Shown: positions 8,084 through 16,793, counted from the first letter of the stretch. The stretch is 28,396 nucleotides of DNA from NORP181 sp047623555 (GCA_047623555.1 JBLHMP010000053.1:1-28396), one strand, 5' to 3'. The notes: generated by a model from the letters alone, not told the origin. Numbers and translations: made by a program.

Positions 8084-9229
8084 GTGACCAAACCCCTATT
8101 GTTTTCGCCCCTAACGATCCGCGATGTCACTTTTGCCAACCGCGCCACCGTTGCGCCGATGTGCCAATATTCGGCCACGGACGGCATGCCGAACGATTGG
8201 CATATGGTTCATCTTGGCGGTCTGGCCAAAGGTGGGTTCGGCGCGGTGATGACCGAGGCCACCGCCGTTTTACCCGAGGGGCGCATCACCCACGGCGATC
8301 TGGGCCTGTGGTCGGATGCCCATGCGGCAGCGTTCAAACCGATTATCAACTTTATCCAATCGACCGGCGCGTTGGCCGGAATCCAGTTGGCCCATGCCGG
8401 GCGCAAAGCGTCAATGCAGCGCCCCTGGCGGGGCAATGGCCCGTTGGCGCAATCCGATTTCGATCTGGGTGATCTGCAATGGGATACCAAATCTGCCAGC
8501 GATTTGCCGGTTGCAGATCACTGGGTTACGCCGCAGGAAATGACGCGCGCAGACATTGCCACCCTGATTGATGCCTTTGTAACGGCGGCACAGCGGGCTG
8601 ACGCGCTGGGCTGTGATTTCATCGAAATACACGGCGCGCATGGGTATCTGTTGCACAATTTCCTGTCGCCTATTTCCAATGTCCGGACCGATGCCTATGG
8701 CGGCGACCTTACCGGGCGCATGCGCCTGCCGCTTGAGATCGCCGAGGCCGTTCGCGGCGTTTGGCCAGCCGGTAAGCCGTTGTTTTTAAGGGTGTCTTCG
8801 GTCGATGGGTTTGAAGGGGGCTGGCAAATTTCGGACAGCATCACGCTGGCGGTCGAGCTCAAAAAGCGCGGTGTTGATGTGATTGATTGTTCGGCTGGCG
8901 GCAATCAGGGTCGCACCAAGGTTAGCGCCGGTAGAACGTTGCCGCCGGGATATCAACTTGGCTATTCCGCCGAGATCCGTTCCGGGGCAGCGATCGCAAC
9001 ACAGGCGGTTGGCATGATCCTTGACGGTCCACAGGCCGAGGCCGCGTTGCAGGCACAGCAGGCCGATCTGGTGGCGATTGGCCGTCAGGCATTGTTTGAT
9101 CCGTTCTGGTTGCTGCATCAGGCCTATGACATGGGCGTCGATGGTTATGATCTTTGGCCGGAACAATATGGCTGGTGGTTGGAGCGGCGCGAACCAAGCA
9201 TCGCGGCCCTTGGAGAAGCCTCAACATGA
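8084..9229 (+). CDS. NADH:flavin oxidoreductase, Old Yellow Enzyme family (YqjM-like)
   Basis: 381 residues from a GTG start, one FMN-binding TIM barrel. PLTIRDVTFANRATVAPMCQ followed by YSATDGMPNDWH matches the YqjM-type subclass, with the flavin-tuning Cys27 and Tyr29. The substrate-binding pair lies in HGAHGYLLHNFLSP (His183, His186), followed by the usual SNVRTDAYGGDLTGR. It reduces activated C=C bonds (enones, nitro-compounds, maleimides) with NAD(P)H in the cytoplasm. Its stop overlaps the next start in ATGA, showing translational coupling with the M20 gene. Confidence 0.93.
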   Translation: MTKPLLFSPLTIRDVTFANRATVAPMCQYSATDGMPNDWHMVHLGGLAKGGFGAVMTEATAVLPEGRITHGDLGLWSDAHAAAFKPIINFIQSTGALAGIQLAHAGRKASMQRPWRGNGPLAQSDFDLGDLQWDTKSASDLPVADHWVTPQEMTRADIATLIDAFVTAAQRADALGCDFIEIHGAHGYLLHNFLSPISNVRTDAYGGDLTGRMRLPLEIAEAVRGVWPAGKPLFLRVSSVDGFEGGWQISDSITLAVELKKRGVDVIDCSAGGNQGRTKVSAGRTLPPGYQLGYSAEIRSGAAIATQAVGMILDGPQAEAALQAQQADLVAIGRQALFDPFWLLHQAYDMGVDGYDLWPEQYGWWLERREPSIAALGEAST

Positions 9230-10629
9230 CCTCTCGGGATGGTGCCATTAATCGCGCTGCGGCCTATCTCGACACAGGCGGGTTTGAGGCCGAGCTGGCC
9301 GATCTGGTCGCCATTCCATCCGAAAGCCAGACCCGTCAAGGCCTGCCGCACTGTCAGCGATATCTAAACGAGGCGATGATCCCGGCGTTTCAGGACATGG
9401 GCTTTGATTGCCAGGTTTTTGACAACCCAATCGCCGGCAGCGGCCCGGTTCTGCTGGCCACGCTGCATGAACGCGATGACCTGCCGACTGTGCTTGGTTA
9501 TGGGCATGGCGACGTGATCCATGGGCTGGCAGATAGCTGGACCAAAGGCGCCGGACCGTGGCAATTGGCGCGAGATGGCGACAGGTTATATGGGCGCGGG
9601 ACGGCGGATAACAAAGGCCAGCACCTGATAAACATACGCGCACTACAGGCAGTTTTGCAGGAACGCGGCACCCTGGGATTTAACGCGAAATTCCTGATCG
9701 AAACCGGGGAAGAGACCGGATCACAAGGGCTGCGCCAGATTATTACCGCCAATATCAACGCCTTTGCCGCCGATGTTTTTATTGCGTCCGATGGGCCACG
9801 GGTGAACCCGGATCGCCCGACGCTTTCGCTCGGTTGTCGGGGGGCGGTGAATTTCGACCTTATCTGCGACATGCGTCACGGAGGCCATCATTCCGGCAAT
9901 TGGGGTGGCGCGCTGATTGATCCAGCGACGGTGCTGGCCCATGCCATTGCGACCATTGTTTCACCCCGTGGCGAAATTCTTGTGCCCGAATGGCGGCCTG
10001 ATCCGATCCGACCGTTGGTGCGAAAACTGTTGGCTGATGTGGTTCTGGAAGCTGGCGTAGATGGGCCGCAGGTGGACGCCGGTTGGGGCGAGCCGGGGCT
10101 GAGTGCCGCCGAAAATGTCTATGCTTGGAATTCGTTTGCTGTGTTGGCTATTTTGGCCGGCATCCCCGATAGCCCGGTCAACGCGATTGCCCCAAAGGCG
10201 TGCGCACATTGCCAGTTGCGGTTTATCAAAGGCACTGATGCCGACGATATTTTGCCAGCCCTTCGCCGCCATCTTGATGCGCATGGATTTGCGCATGTTA
10301 CGATTACCGAACCGGATGGGGATGCCGGGTTCACCGCCAGCCGTACCGAACCGGACAATCCTTGGGCGGAATGGGCGCAAACATCGGTCACCAAAACCAC
10401 CAGAGTTGCGCCTGCCGTGGTGCCGCAAATGGGTGGATCAATCTGTAACGAACTGTTCACCGATCTGTTGGGATTGCCGACGCTTTGGTTTCCGCATTCC
10501 TATGCCGGGTGTTCGCAACACGCGCCGGATGAACACGTGTTGTTGCCCACTTGCCGCAGTGCGCTGAGGTTGATGGCCGGGATTTACTGGGATCTTGGTG
10601 AGCCGGACACACCCTATCATCGGGCTTGA
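9226..10629 (+). CDS. M20-family metallo-hydrolase (dipeptidase/deacylase-like)
   Basis: 467 residues from ATG at 9226, which overlaps the OYE stop. An upstream in-frame ATG at 9154 would lie deep inside OYE and is rejected. The two-zinc site is complete: His94 in GHGDV, Asp128 in GRGTADNKGQ, Glu162-Glu163 in ETGEETGSQG, Asp189 in ASDGP, and His in HAPDEH near the C-terminus. A lid/dimerisation domain begins around residue 200. M20 enzymes hydrolyse peptide, N-acyl or carbamoyl bonds. The context gives no substrate; an amide conjugate feeding the neighbouring enzymes is speculation. Confidence 0.92.
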   Translation: MTSRDGAINRAAAYLDTGGFEAELADLVAIPSESQTRQGLPHCQRYLNEAMIPAFQDMGFDCQVFDNPIAGSGPVLLATLHERDDLPTVLGYGHGDVIHGLADSWTKGAGPWQLARDGDRLYGRGTADNKGQHLINIRALQAVLQERGTLGFNAKFLIETGEETGSQGLRQIITANINAFAADVFIASDGPRVNPDRPTLSLGCRGAVNFDLICDMRHGGHHSGNWGGALIDPATVLAHAIATIVSPRGEILVPEWRPDPIRPLVRKLLADVVLEAGVDGPQVDAGWGEPGLSAAENVYAWNSFAVLAILAGIPDSPVNAIAPKACAHCQLRFIKGTDADDILPALRRHLDAHGFAHVTITEPDGDAGFTASRTEPDNPWAEWAQTSVTKTTRVAPAVVPQMGGSICNELFTDLLGLPTLWFPHSYAGCSQHAPDEHVLLPTCRSALRLMAGIYWDLGEPDTPYHRA

Positions 10630-10681
10630 CTTTCGCCGGTCAAACAGCCCGAATTGCCACACATAACCCCAAGGAAAACCC

Positions 10682-11083
10682 ATGAAAACCTTTCCCAACG
10701 GCAGTCGCCCCACAACGCAAGCCACTTCAGATTGGTTCACCGGAACCGTCTGGCAAGACCCGATTGTCGAAGCCCCCGAACCCGCCCGCCTCCGGGCTCT
10801 GCGGGTGAGTTTTGAGCCGGGCGCGCGCACCGCATGGCACACCCATCCACTGGGCCAAACGCTGCACGTGTTGTCTGGTGTTGGCCATATTTGCACGCGC
10901 GGTGAAGCTGCCAAAATCATCCGCGCCGGTGATACCGTGTGGATTCCACCCGGAGAAGAGCACTGGCACGGGGCGTCTGCAAACAACGCGATGGTGCATC
11001 TGGCTATGCAGGAATCGCTAAACGGCAGCGTCGCCAACTGGCTAGAGCACGTCACAGACGAGGATTACGGCAAGCTGGAATAG
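10682..11083 (+). CDS. Cupin, hydroxynitrile-lyase-like (GtHNL type)
   Basis: 133-residue single-domain cupin. The metal ligands His53, His55, Gln59 (in HTHPLGQT) and His94 (in GEEHWHG), with His96 and His106, fall at the same positions I recall for the manganese cupin hydroxynitrile lyase of Granulicella tundricola. The flanking TSDWFTGTVWQDP, FEPGARTAWH and NWLEHVTDEDY are also like that family. Those lyases cleave cyanohydrins in vitro, but their native role is unresolved. It is last in the CMD-OYE-M20 operon, 52 bases after M20 with an AAGGAAA ribosome site, and stops 8 bases from the convergent ligase gene. Function beyond metal cupin is uncertain. Confidence 0.88.
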   Translation: MKTFPNGSRPTTQATSDWFTGTVWQDPIVEAPEPARLRALRVSFEPGARTAWHTHPLGQTLHVLSGVGHICTRGEAAKIIRAGDTVWIPPGEEHWHGASANNAMVHLAMQESLNGSVANWLEHVTDEDYGKLE

Positions 11084-11091
11084 CACGTGAT

Positions 11092-12600
11092 TTACGCGAA
11101 CGTTCCGGCAAATTGATCGCGCAACAGGTTCTTTTGCACCTTGCCCATAGTGTTGCGCGGCAACTCGTCCAATATCACCATCTTGCGCGGATGTTTGAAC
11201 CGGGCAAGTGACTCGCCAACGGCGGCGGTTATGGCATCCATATCCAGAACCGCGCCATCCTTGACCACCAACACCGCCAAAACCGTTTCGCCAAAATCCG
11301 GATGTGGCACGCCAATAACGGCGCTTTCCAGAACACCGGGTTGGGCGTCGAGCACCAGTTCTACCTCTTTCGGATAAATGTTATAACCACCTGAAATAAT
11401 AAGATCTTTGTCGCGCCCCACGATGGTGATATAGCCATCACTGTCCCGCGTTCCCAAGTCACCTGTGATGAAAAACCCGTTGTCGCGCAGTTCCTCAGCG
11501 GTCTTTTCCGGCATCTGCCAATAGCCTTTGAACACGTTCGGTCCGCGCACTTCGATCTGGCCAACCTCGTCATCTGCCACTTCGATCCCATTGGCATCGG
11601 TGATCTTTACCTCGATCCCTGGCAACGCAAACCCAACCGTCCCGGCGCGGCGTTCGCCGTCATAGGGGTTGGAAATGTTCATATTGGTTTCGGTCATGCC
11701 ATAGCGTTCAAGAATCCGGTGGCCGGTCCGGTTTTCAAACTGAATATGGGTTTCCGCCAACAATGGCGCGCTGCCGGATACAAACAACCGCATGTGTTTT
11801 GTTAGGTCGCGGTCAAAGCGCGGGTCGCCCAAAAGCCGGGTGTAAAACGTTGGAACACCCATCATCGACGTCGCCATGGGCAGTTGTTCAATCACCTGAT
11901 CCAGATCGAATTTTGGCAAGAATATCATCGACCCGCCCGCCACAAGCGTCACATTCGTCGCCGCAAATAACCCGTGGGTATGAAAGATCGGCAAAGCATG
12001 CAGCAACACATCGCGGTCGGTAAAATGCCACGACTTGGCCAATGTTTCAGCATTTGAAATCAGATTGGTCTGCGTCATCATCGCGCCTTTGGACCGCCCC
12101 GTGGTGCCCGATGTGTACAGCAACCCGGCAAGGTCATCGCCAGTTCGCGCCACGGTGCCAAATGTTGTTGGCATGGTCGCCGCCTGATCCATCAAACTGC
12201 CGCTGCCATCCGCGTTCATCGTCACAATCTGCGCCTTTGCCGCCTGTGCCATCGGGGTCAGCGCGTCCATATTCCGACCATCGCAGACGAATAAAACCGC
12301 TCCGCAATCTTTAACGAAATAGGACACCTCGGTCGCTGTATAGGCCGTGTTCAGCGGCAAAAACACCACGCCGGTCTGTGCGCATGCCGCATAAAGCGCC
12401 AAGGCTTCGGGCGACTTTTCCACCTGCGCGGCGAGCCGATCCCCGGCCTGCAGCCCCAACGCGGTCACCGCATGAGATATCTGTGCTACCTGTTCCAGAA
12501 ACGCCGCGTGGCTGATGCACCGCCCATCCGCAAGGTAAATGAACGGTGTCGATTTCCCGGCATGGCGGCCAAAGAGAGTGTCATATAGCGGGTTGGCCAT
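11092..12600 (-). CDS. matB: Malonyl-CoA synthetase (MatB-like AMP-forming ligase)
   Basis: 502 residues, acyl-adenylate (ANL) family. The ATP loop YTSGTTGRSKGAM is at about 162-174. LHALPIFHTHGLFAATN, MGVPTFYTRLLGDPRF, FVSGSAPLL and ERYGMTETNMNISNPYDGER are characteristic of MatB. The catalytic lysine is in LPRNTMGKVQKNLL near the C-terminus. It activates malonate (or methylmalonate) to the CoA thioester. With no malonyl-CoA decarboxylase beside it and oxalate genes 4 kb away, an oxalyl-CoA ligase activity is a possible alternative, since the plant oxalyl-CoA synthetase is in the same superfamily. It is divergent from the dehalogenase across a 174-base region. Start has AAAGGACA upstream. 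Confidence 0.88.
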   Translation of the reverse strand: MANPLYDTLFGRHAGKSTPFIYLADGRCISHAAFLEQVAQISHAVTALGLQAGDRLAAQVEKSPEALALYAACAQTGVVFLPLNTAYTATEVSYFVKDCGAVLFVCDGRNMDALTPMAQAAKAQIVTMNADGSGSLMDQAATMPTTFGTVARTGDDLAGLLYTSGTTGRSKGAMMTQTNLISNAETLAKSWHFTDRDVLLHALPIFHTHGLFAATNVTLVAGGSMIFLPKFDLDQVIEQLPMATSMMGVPTFYTRLLGDPRFDRDLTKHMRLFVSGSAPLLAETHIQFENRTGHRILERYGMTETNMNISNPYDGERRAGTVGFALPGIEVKITDANGIEVADDEVGQIEVRGPNVFKGYWQMPEKTAEELRDNGFFITGDLGTRDSDGYITIVGRDKDLIISGGYNIYPKEVELVLDAQPGVLESAVIGVPHPDFGETVLAVLVVKDGAVLDMDAITAAVGESLARFKHPRKMVILDELPRNTMGKVQKNLLRDQFAGTFA

Positions 12601-12774
12601 ACCTGTGTCCTTTTTGTTGGTCGAAATTTACCTATAAATGTTCCGAAGCAGTGCCAGATTGCAATGCGGATTATTCCCTATTGTCACAGAGGTGATGAAC
12701 TGCATCTTGCGCTGGCCTATCACTGCAATACTCTGCAGCCAAATACGCAGATCTCGTGGAACAAGGACACATTT
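12601..12774. promoter_or_regulatory. Divergent promoter region of matB and reductive dehalogenase
   Basis: 174 bases separate the two divergent starts. Both genes carry near-identical Shine-Dalgarno regions (AAGGACAC). A short inverted repeat GATG-AACTG-CATC lies inside. I see no convincing -35/-10 pair and no regulator gene adjacent, so the controlling factor is unknown. Confidence 0.35.
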
Positions 12775-15700
12775 ATGGCTATCCGTTTATTTTCAGACAA
12801 AAATCGCCCGGTTCATCTGGGGCCATTCCCTCTTGAACGCCTAGAACGTGGCGACATGCCTGATCTGAATACGGTGCCTGCCTACGTTCCGCTTAGCTTT
12901 CAACGTGGGTCAGCCCCGGCGTCGATCGTCAATGCGATGGGCGAATATCAGGCGATGATGGATGCGATCCGGGACGGATTAGTGAACAAGGCCCAGTCAA
13001 GCATTCCGGCGGACCCGGTGGAGAGAGCCAATCACCTTAAGGCGTTTGGCTATTTCTCGGACGCGGCGATGGTGGGAGTTTCGACATTACCAAAAAGCGC
13101 GGTGTTGGCGACGCCCTATCGCAATCCCGACATCGATCGGCTGGCCAATGATCTGAAAACCCGGCAAACCAAAACGCTGGCATCGGGCATCGACATGATC
13201 ATGGCCGATCTTAAGGATTCGATGGAGGCCCCACCCGCCACCATCACCGGTCATACCCACGCAATTGTTTACCTTTACGACATGCCGCGTGATCCGCGCG
13301 CGGATGAGCCGGGGATTGACTGGCTTAAGGATGCACAGGCCCACCGTGCCTGTTTGCGGGCCACCGAAACGGCGGTGGTTCTGGCCAACTACATCCGGGT
13401 GCTGGGCTGGGATGCCAAGGCCCATACCGGGACCAGCAGCGATGTCGACCTGAACCAGTTGACGGTCGCCGCTGGATTGGCCACGGTTGAGGATGGCAAA
13501 TTGGTGAACCCCTATCTGGGCGACAGGTTCGGCGTTGCCATTGTCACCACCACCCTTGATCTGGCGATTGATCAGCCTCTGGTGCCGCTATCGCAGCAAC
13601 CAGCGTTTCGCACCAAAGGCCCGGCATGGTGGGTCGGCGCGGGGTTTTCGCGGTCCGCATTGAATGGTGATCCGTTCAAAAACCGCAATTTTGCCGATGG
13701 CCCGCACCCGTTTGAAACGCTGAAACGGGTTGATTCGCCAACGACATACATAGACGAGGACCGTGTCGCCCGTGTTCCCAAACGCGCTGATATGTTCGCA
13801 CGCGCACAATTCGGTGACATGGGAAAACCCCTGCAGGACGGCGCCAGGGGTGGCCATTACGCCCGCAAAGCCGCTCCGTCGATGGCGCAACGCCAACTGT
13901 TGGGGGCGTTTGTTTTGTTGCAAGATGGGGCGTCTGAAAACGGGGCCAAACCCACAGATGCGGCGCGCAATGCGGTCAACATCAAGGCCGCTAGTTACTT
14001 TTTGGGCATTGATGCGGTGGGCCTAAGCCGCTGTCCCGACTGGACCTGGTATTCGCATGATGCCACCGGCGAAGCGATAATTCCGCCGCATGATCAGGCG
14101 ATTTCGATGATCATCGATCAGGGTTATGAAACGATGGAAGGTGCAAGCGGTGATGATTGGATCAGCGTCGCCCAATCCATGCGCGCCTATTTGCGGTTCT
14201 CGTTGCTGGGCGGGGTCATCGCCAAACAAATCCGCAACCTGGGCTATTCTGCCAAAGCGCATTCGGTGATGGATGGCGAAGTTTTACAGCCGCCTTTGTT
14301 GCTGCTCAGCGGTCTGGGCGAGGTTAGCCGTATCGGCGAAGTCATCCTGAACCCGTTCCTTGGGCCACGTCTGAAATCCGGCGTGGTGACCACGGATATG
14401 CCGGTCACCCATGACAAACCTATTGATTTCGGCCTGCAGAAATTCTGTGGATCCTGCAATAAATGTGCCCGTGAATGCCCCTCGGGGGCGATTACTGCCG
14501 GGCCGAAACTGATGTTCAACGGCTATGAAATCTGGAAATCAGACAGCCAAAAATGCGCCACCTATCGCATCACCACATCGGGCGGGGCGATGTGTGGGCG
14601 TTGCATGAAAACCTGCCCTTGGAACCTCGAAGGGCTGTTTGCCGAAAAGCCATTTCGCTGGGCGGCGATGACCTTTCCAGCTGCGGCCCCAGCCTTGGCA
14701 AAACTGGATGATATCGTCGGTAATGGTGGCCTGAATCCGGTAAAAAAATGGTGGTGGGACATAGAGTTAGAAGAAGATGGCGGCTATCATCCAACCCAAA
14801 ACCCGGTGAACGCGCGTGGGTTGCAAAAGGATCTGGACCTGAAATACGAGGATCAGACCCTTGCCGTTTACCCGGCCCATATCGCGCCGCATCCATACCC
14901 CTATCCGTTCCCGATGGACCGCGAGGCCGGGATTGAGGCCTATCAAGCGATGATCACCGCGGACGAATACAAGGCCCGCCATGCGCGTGGTGAAACCGGC
15001 GATTGGAATCACGTCTATTCCAGCGATGGCGAAAGCCCGGTTTTACGGGTGGAAATCACGTCGGCCGTGGCGATGACACCGGACGTGACAAAGTATGAAT
15101 TCAGCAGTCTTGACGGGTCTGACCTGCCGGAATGGACGGCGGGCGCACATCTGGACATTGTGGTTGCCCCGGAATTTTTGCGCCAGTATTCCATGTCGGG
15201 TGATCCGGCTGACCGGTCCAAATTTCAGGTTGGCGTGCTACGCGAAGACGGTGGGCGAGGCGGGTCAGCCCTGTTGCACCGGATATTCAACGAAGGCCGC
15301 AAAATCTTCATTTCACGCCCGATTAATCATTTCCCACTGGACGAAACCGCGACGCGGACCTTGTTGATGGGCGGTGGTATTGGCATCACGCCGATGATCG
15401 CCATGGCGCATCGCCTGCATGTGATGGGGGCGAATTTTGAGGTGCACTATTCTGTTTCGGGGCGCGATACCGCCGGGTATCTGGATGATTTGGCGGCTGT
15501 TCCATGGGCCGACCACGTGACATTGCACATTTCAAATGAGGGAAGCCGTGCCGATCTGGATGTCGTGCTATCAGGATATTCCAAGGGCTGGCACGTCTAT
15601 GCCTGCGGTCCAGATCGTTTTATGAACTCTGTTACTGAGGCTGCCGAACGTCAGGGGTTTACCGAAGAAGCGGTACATATCGAATATTTTTCGGTTCCTG

Positions 15701-15984
15701 AACTGCCGGAATACGAGAACCATGATTTCACTCTGCGCCTAAAGGACGGGCGCGAATATCTGGTTCCGGCAGACCGGATCGCAACCGATATTCTGGCTGA
15801 AAACGGTATCCATATCGACGTCAAATGTTCGGACGGAATATGCGGTGTCTGCAAATGTGGCCTGATCTCAGGCGAGGTTGAACATCGCGATTTTGTCCTG
15901 TCCAAGGCGCAGCGTGAAACTGCAGTCATCCTGTGCCAATCCCGCGCCGCCAAAGATGGCGGCGTGATCGAGGTGGACCTGTAA
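12775..15984 (+). CDS. Self-sufficient catabolic reductive dehalogenase (RdhA fused to FMN/NAD/2Fe-2S reductase)
   Basis: 1069 residues from ATG 12775 (AAGGACA upstream; an in-frame ATG at 12664 lacks this). Residues 1-550 form the cobalamin-type RdhA core, built from two similar halves (about 196-268 and 468-549). Tyr426 (in WTWYSHDATG) and Lys494 (in GYSAKAHS) suggest the active-site Tyr/Lys pair of the oxygen-tolerant Nitratireductor enzyme. Two 4Fe-4S clusters follow: Cys558/561/564/568 and Cys594/607/610/614. From about 757 comes a phthalate-dioxygenase-reductase-like module: RQYSMSGDP (flavin), LLMGGGIGITPM (NAD(P)H, about 863), and a plant-type 2Fe-2S domain with Cys1018/1023/1026/1054. 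There is no Tat signal or membrane anchor, so it should be a soluble cytoplasmic enzyme drawing electrons from NAD(P)H. The likely substrate class is halogenated phenols; the exact one is unknown. The epoxyqueuosine reductase QueG is much shorter and excluded. Confidence 0.93.
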   Translation: MAIRLFSDKNRPVHLGPFPLERLERGDMPDLNTVPAYVPLSFQRGSAPASIVNAMGEYQAMMDAIRDGLVNKAQSSIPADPVERANHLKAFGYFSDAAMVGVSTLPKSAVLATPYRNPDIDRLANDLKTRQTKTLASGIDMIMADLKDSMEAPPATITGHTHAIVYLYDMPRDPRADEPGIDWLKDAQAHRACLRATETAVVLANYIRVLGWDAKAHTGTSSDVDLNQLTVAAGLATVEDGKLVNPYLGDRFGVAIVTTTLDLAIDQPLVPLSQQPAFRTKGPAWWVGAGFSRSALNGDPFKNRNFADGPHPFETLKRVDSPTTYIDEDRVARVPKRADMFARAQFGDMGKPLQDGARGGHYARKAAPSMAQRQLLGAFVLLQDGASENGAKPTDAARNAVNIKAASYFLGIDAVGLSRCPDWTWYSHDATGEAIIPPHDQAISMIIDQGYETMEGASGDDWISVAQSMRAYLRFSLLGGVIAKQIRNLGYSAKAHSVMDGEVLQPPLLLLSGLGEVSRIGEVILNPFLGPRLKSGVVTTDMPVTHDKPIDFGLQKFCGSCNKCARECPSGAITAGPKLMFNGYEIWKSDSQKCATYRITTSGGAMCGRCMKTCPWNLEGLFAEKPFRWAAMTFPAAAPALAKLDDIVGNGGLNPVKKWWWDIELEEDGGYHPTQNPVNARGLQKDLDLKYEDQTLAVYPAHIAPHPYPYPFPMDREAGIEAYQAMITADEYKARHARGETGDWNHVYSSDGESPVLRVEITSAVAMTPDVTKYEFSSLDGSDLPEWTAGAHLDIVVAPEFLRQYSMSGDPADRSKFQVGVLREDGGRGGSALLHRIFNEGRKIFISRPINHFPLDETATRTLLMGGGIGITPMIAMAHRLHVMGANFEVHYSVSGRDTAGYLDDLAAVPWADHVTLHISNEGSRADLDVVLSGYSKGWHVYACGPDRFMNSVTEAAERQGFTEEAVHIEYFSVPELPEYENHDFTLRLKDGREYLVPADRIATDILAENGIHIDVKCSDGICGVCKCGLISGEVEHRDFVLSKAQRETAVILCQSRAAKDGGVIEVDL

Positions 15985-15986
15985 CC

Positions 15987-16793
15987 TTAGGGCCCAATCT
16001 TTCTTTTTAGGGCGTCCGCAATCTGGCGGTGCGCCGACGGCCCGATAAGATGCCCGGCTGCCGGGGCCTGCATTGGTCCGAACATCATATCATCGACGTC
16101 GTTGCTCAGACGTGCGGGAACGACCTGTATTTCAACGACGTCCTGCACGATTGGGCGCAGCTGATCGACCATTGTGCCAGTAATGGCCAAAGGTTCGGCG
16201 CCCAATGGGTCGGCATCATCTTGATATTGCAACCATAGCAGCACGACATCATTATTGATTGTTTGAATCAAAAGCCGCATCCGCGATAGCCATGCCTGTT
16301 GAATTTCCTCCCGGACCGTTTCAAATCGCCTAGGCGAGATTTTTTGCAGCGTTCCAAGCATGTGTTTGATGAAATGAAAGTCGGTAAAATCCACATCGCG
16401 GTAGATTGTGGCCAGCAAGGTCGAGGCCGCAAGAAACCGATCATTGCGGCGCGGATGTACCCGGTAAAACTGATTTGACAAGTTCGCCGCCCCAAGGATT
16501 TGCACAACCACCTGATCCGCATTTCGGGCAATTGCCAGAACATCCGGATCGTGTACAAACGCGTCCAAACCGGCGCTTACAACGCCTAGATTGATGCAGT
16601 TTCTATCAATTTCGTCGTCCAACATCGCCACGAACGGCGGTTGGACGTGTTTCCCATAGGTTTCGCTCCCTCCCAGGAACGCCACATATGGATCATCCAA
16701 ATTTTTGCGCGGACCCCGGAACATCAATTTTGACGATCCGTACCGACAGCGTAATTCATCAGGCGCACCAACGCCTGGCACCTCAAAGCTCAT
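15987..16793 (-). CDS. DUF6473-type conserved protein
   Basis: 268 residues. The conserved core CRYGSSKLMFRGPRKNLDDP, then YVAFLGGSETYGKHVQPPF, CINLGVVSAGLDAF and GAANLSNQFYRVHPRRNDRF matches a family I know from Rhodobacteraceae genomes (DUF6473, from memory). LGGSETYG followed by a NLG block is reminiscent of the GDS and block II motifs of SGNH hydrolases, so an esterase- or sulfotransferase-like fold is conceivable but not shown. There is no signal peptide or membrane helix. Its stop lies only 2 bases from the dehalogenase stop in convergent orientation, so functional linkage is not implied. Confidence 0.75.
   Translation of the reverse strand: MSFEVPGVGAPDELRCRYGSSKLMFRGPRKNLDDPYVAFLGGSETYGKHVQPPFVAMLDDEIDRNCINLGVVSAGLDAFVHDPDVLAIARNADQVVVQILGAANLSNQFYRVHPRRNDRFLAASTLLATIYRDVDFTDFHFIKHMLGTLQKISPRRFETVREEIQQAWLSRMRLLIQTINNDVVLLWLQYQDDADPLGAEPLAITGTMVDQLRPIVQDVVEIQVVPARLSNDVDDMMFGPMQAPAAGHLIGPSAHRQIADALKRKIGP

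Noticed and set aside
9154..9225. Longer start for the M20 gene
   Set aside because: It would overlap OYE by 76 bases; the ATG at 9226 has the ATGA overlap and gives a normal family N-terminus.
12664..12774. Longer start for the dehalogenase
   Set aside because: The extra 37 residues lie in the divergent promoter region and show no signal or family character; ATG 12775 has a good ribosome site.
13087..13453. Long overlapping frames opposite and within the dehalogenase
   Set aside because: Shadow frames of a well-supported gene with no family motifs or ribosome sites.
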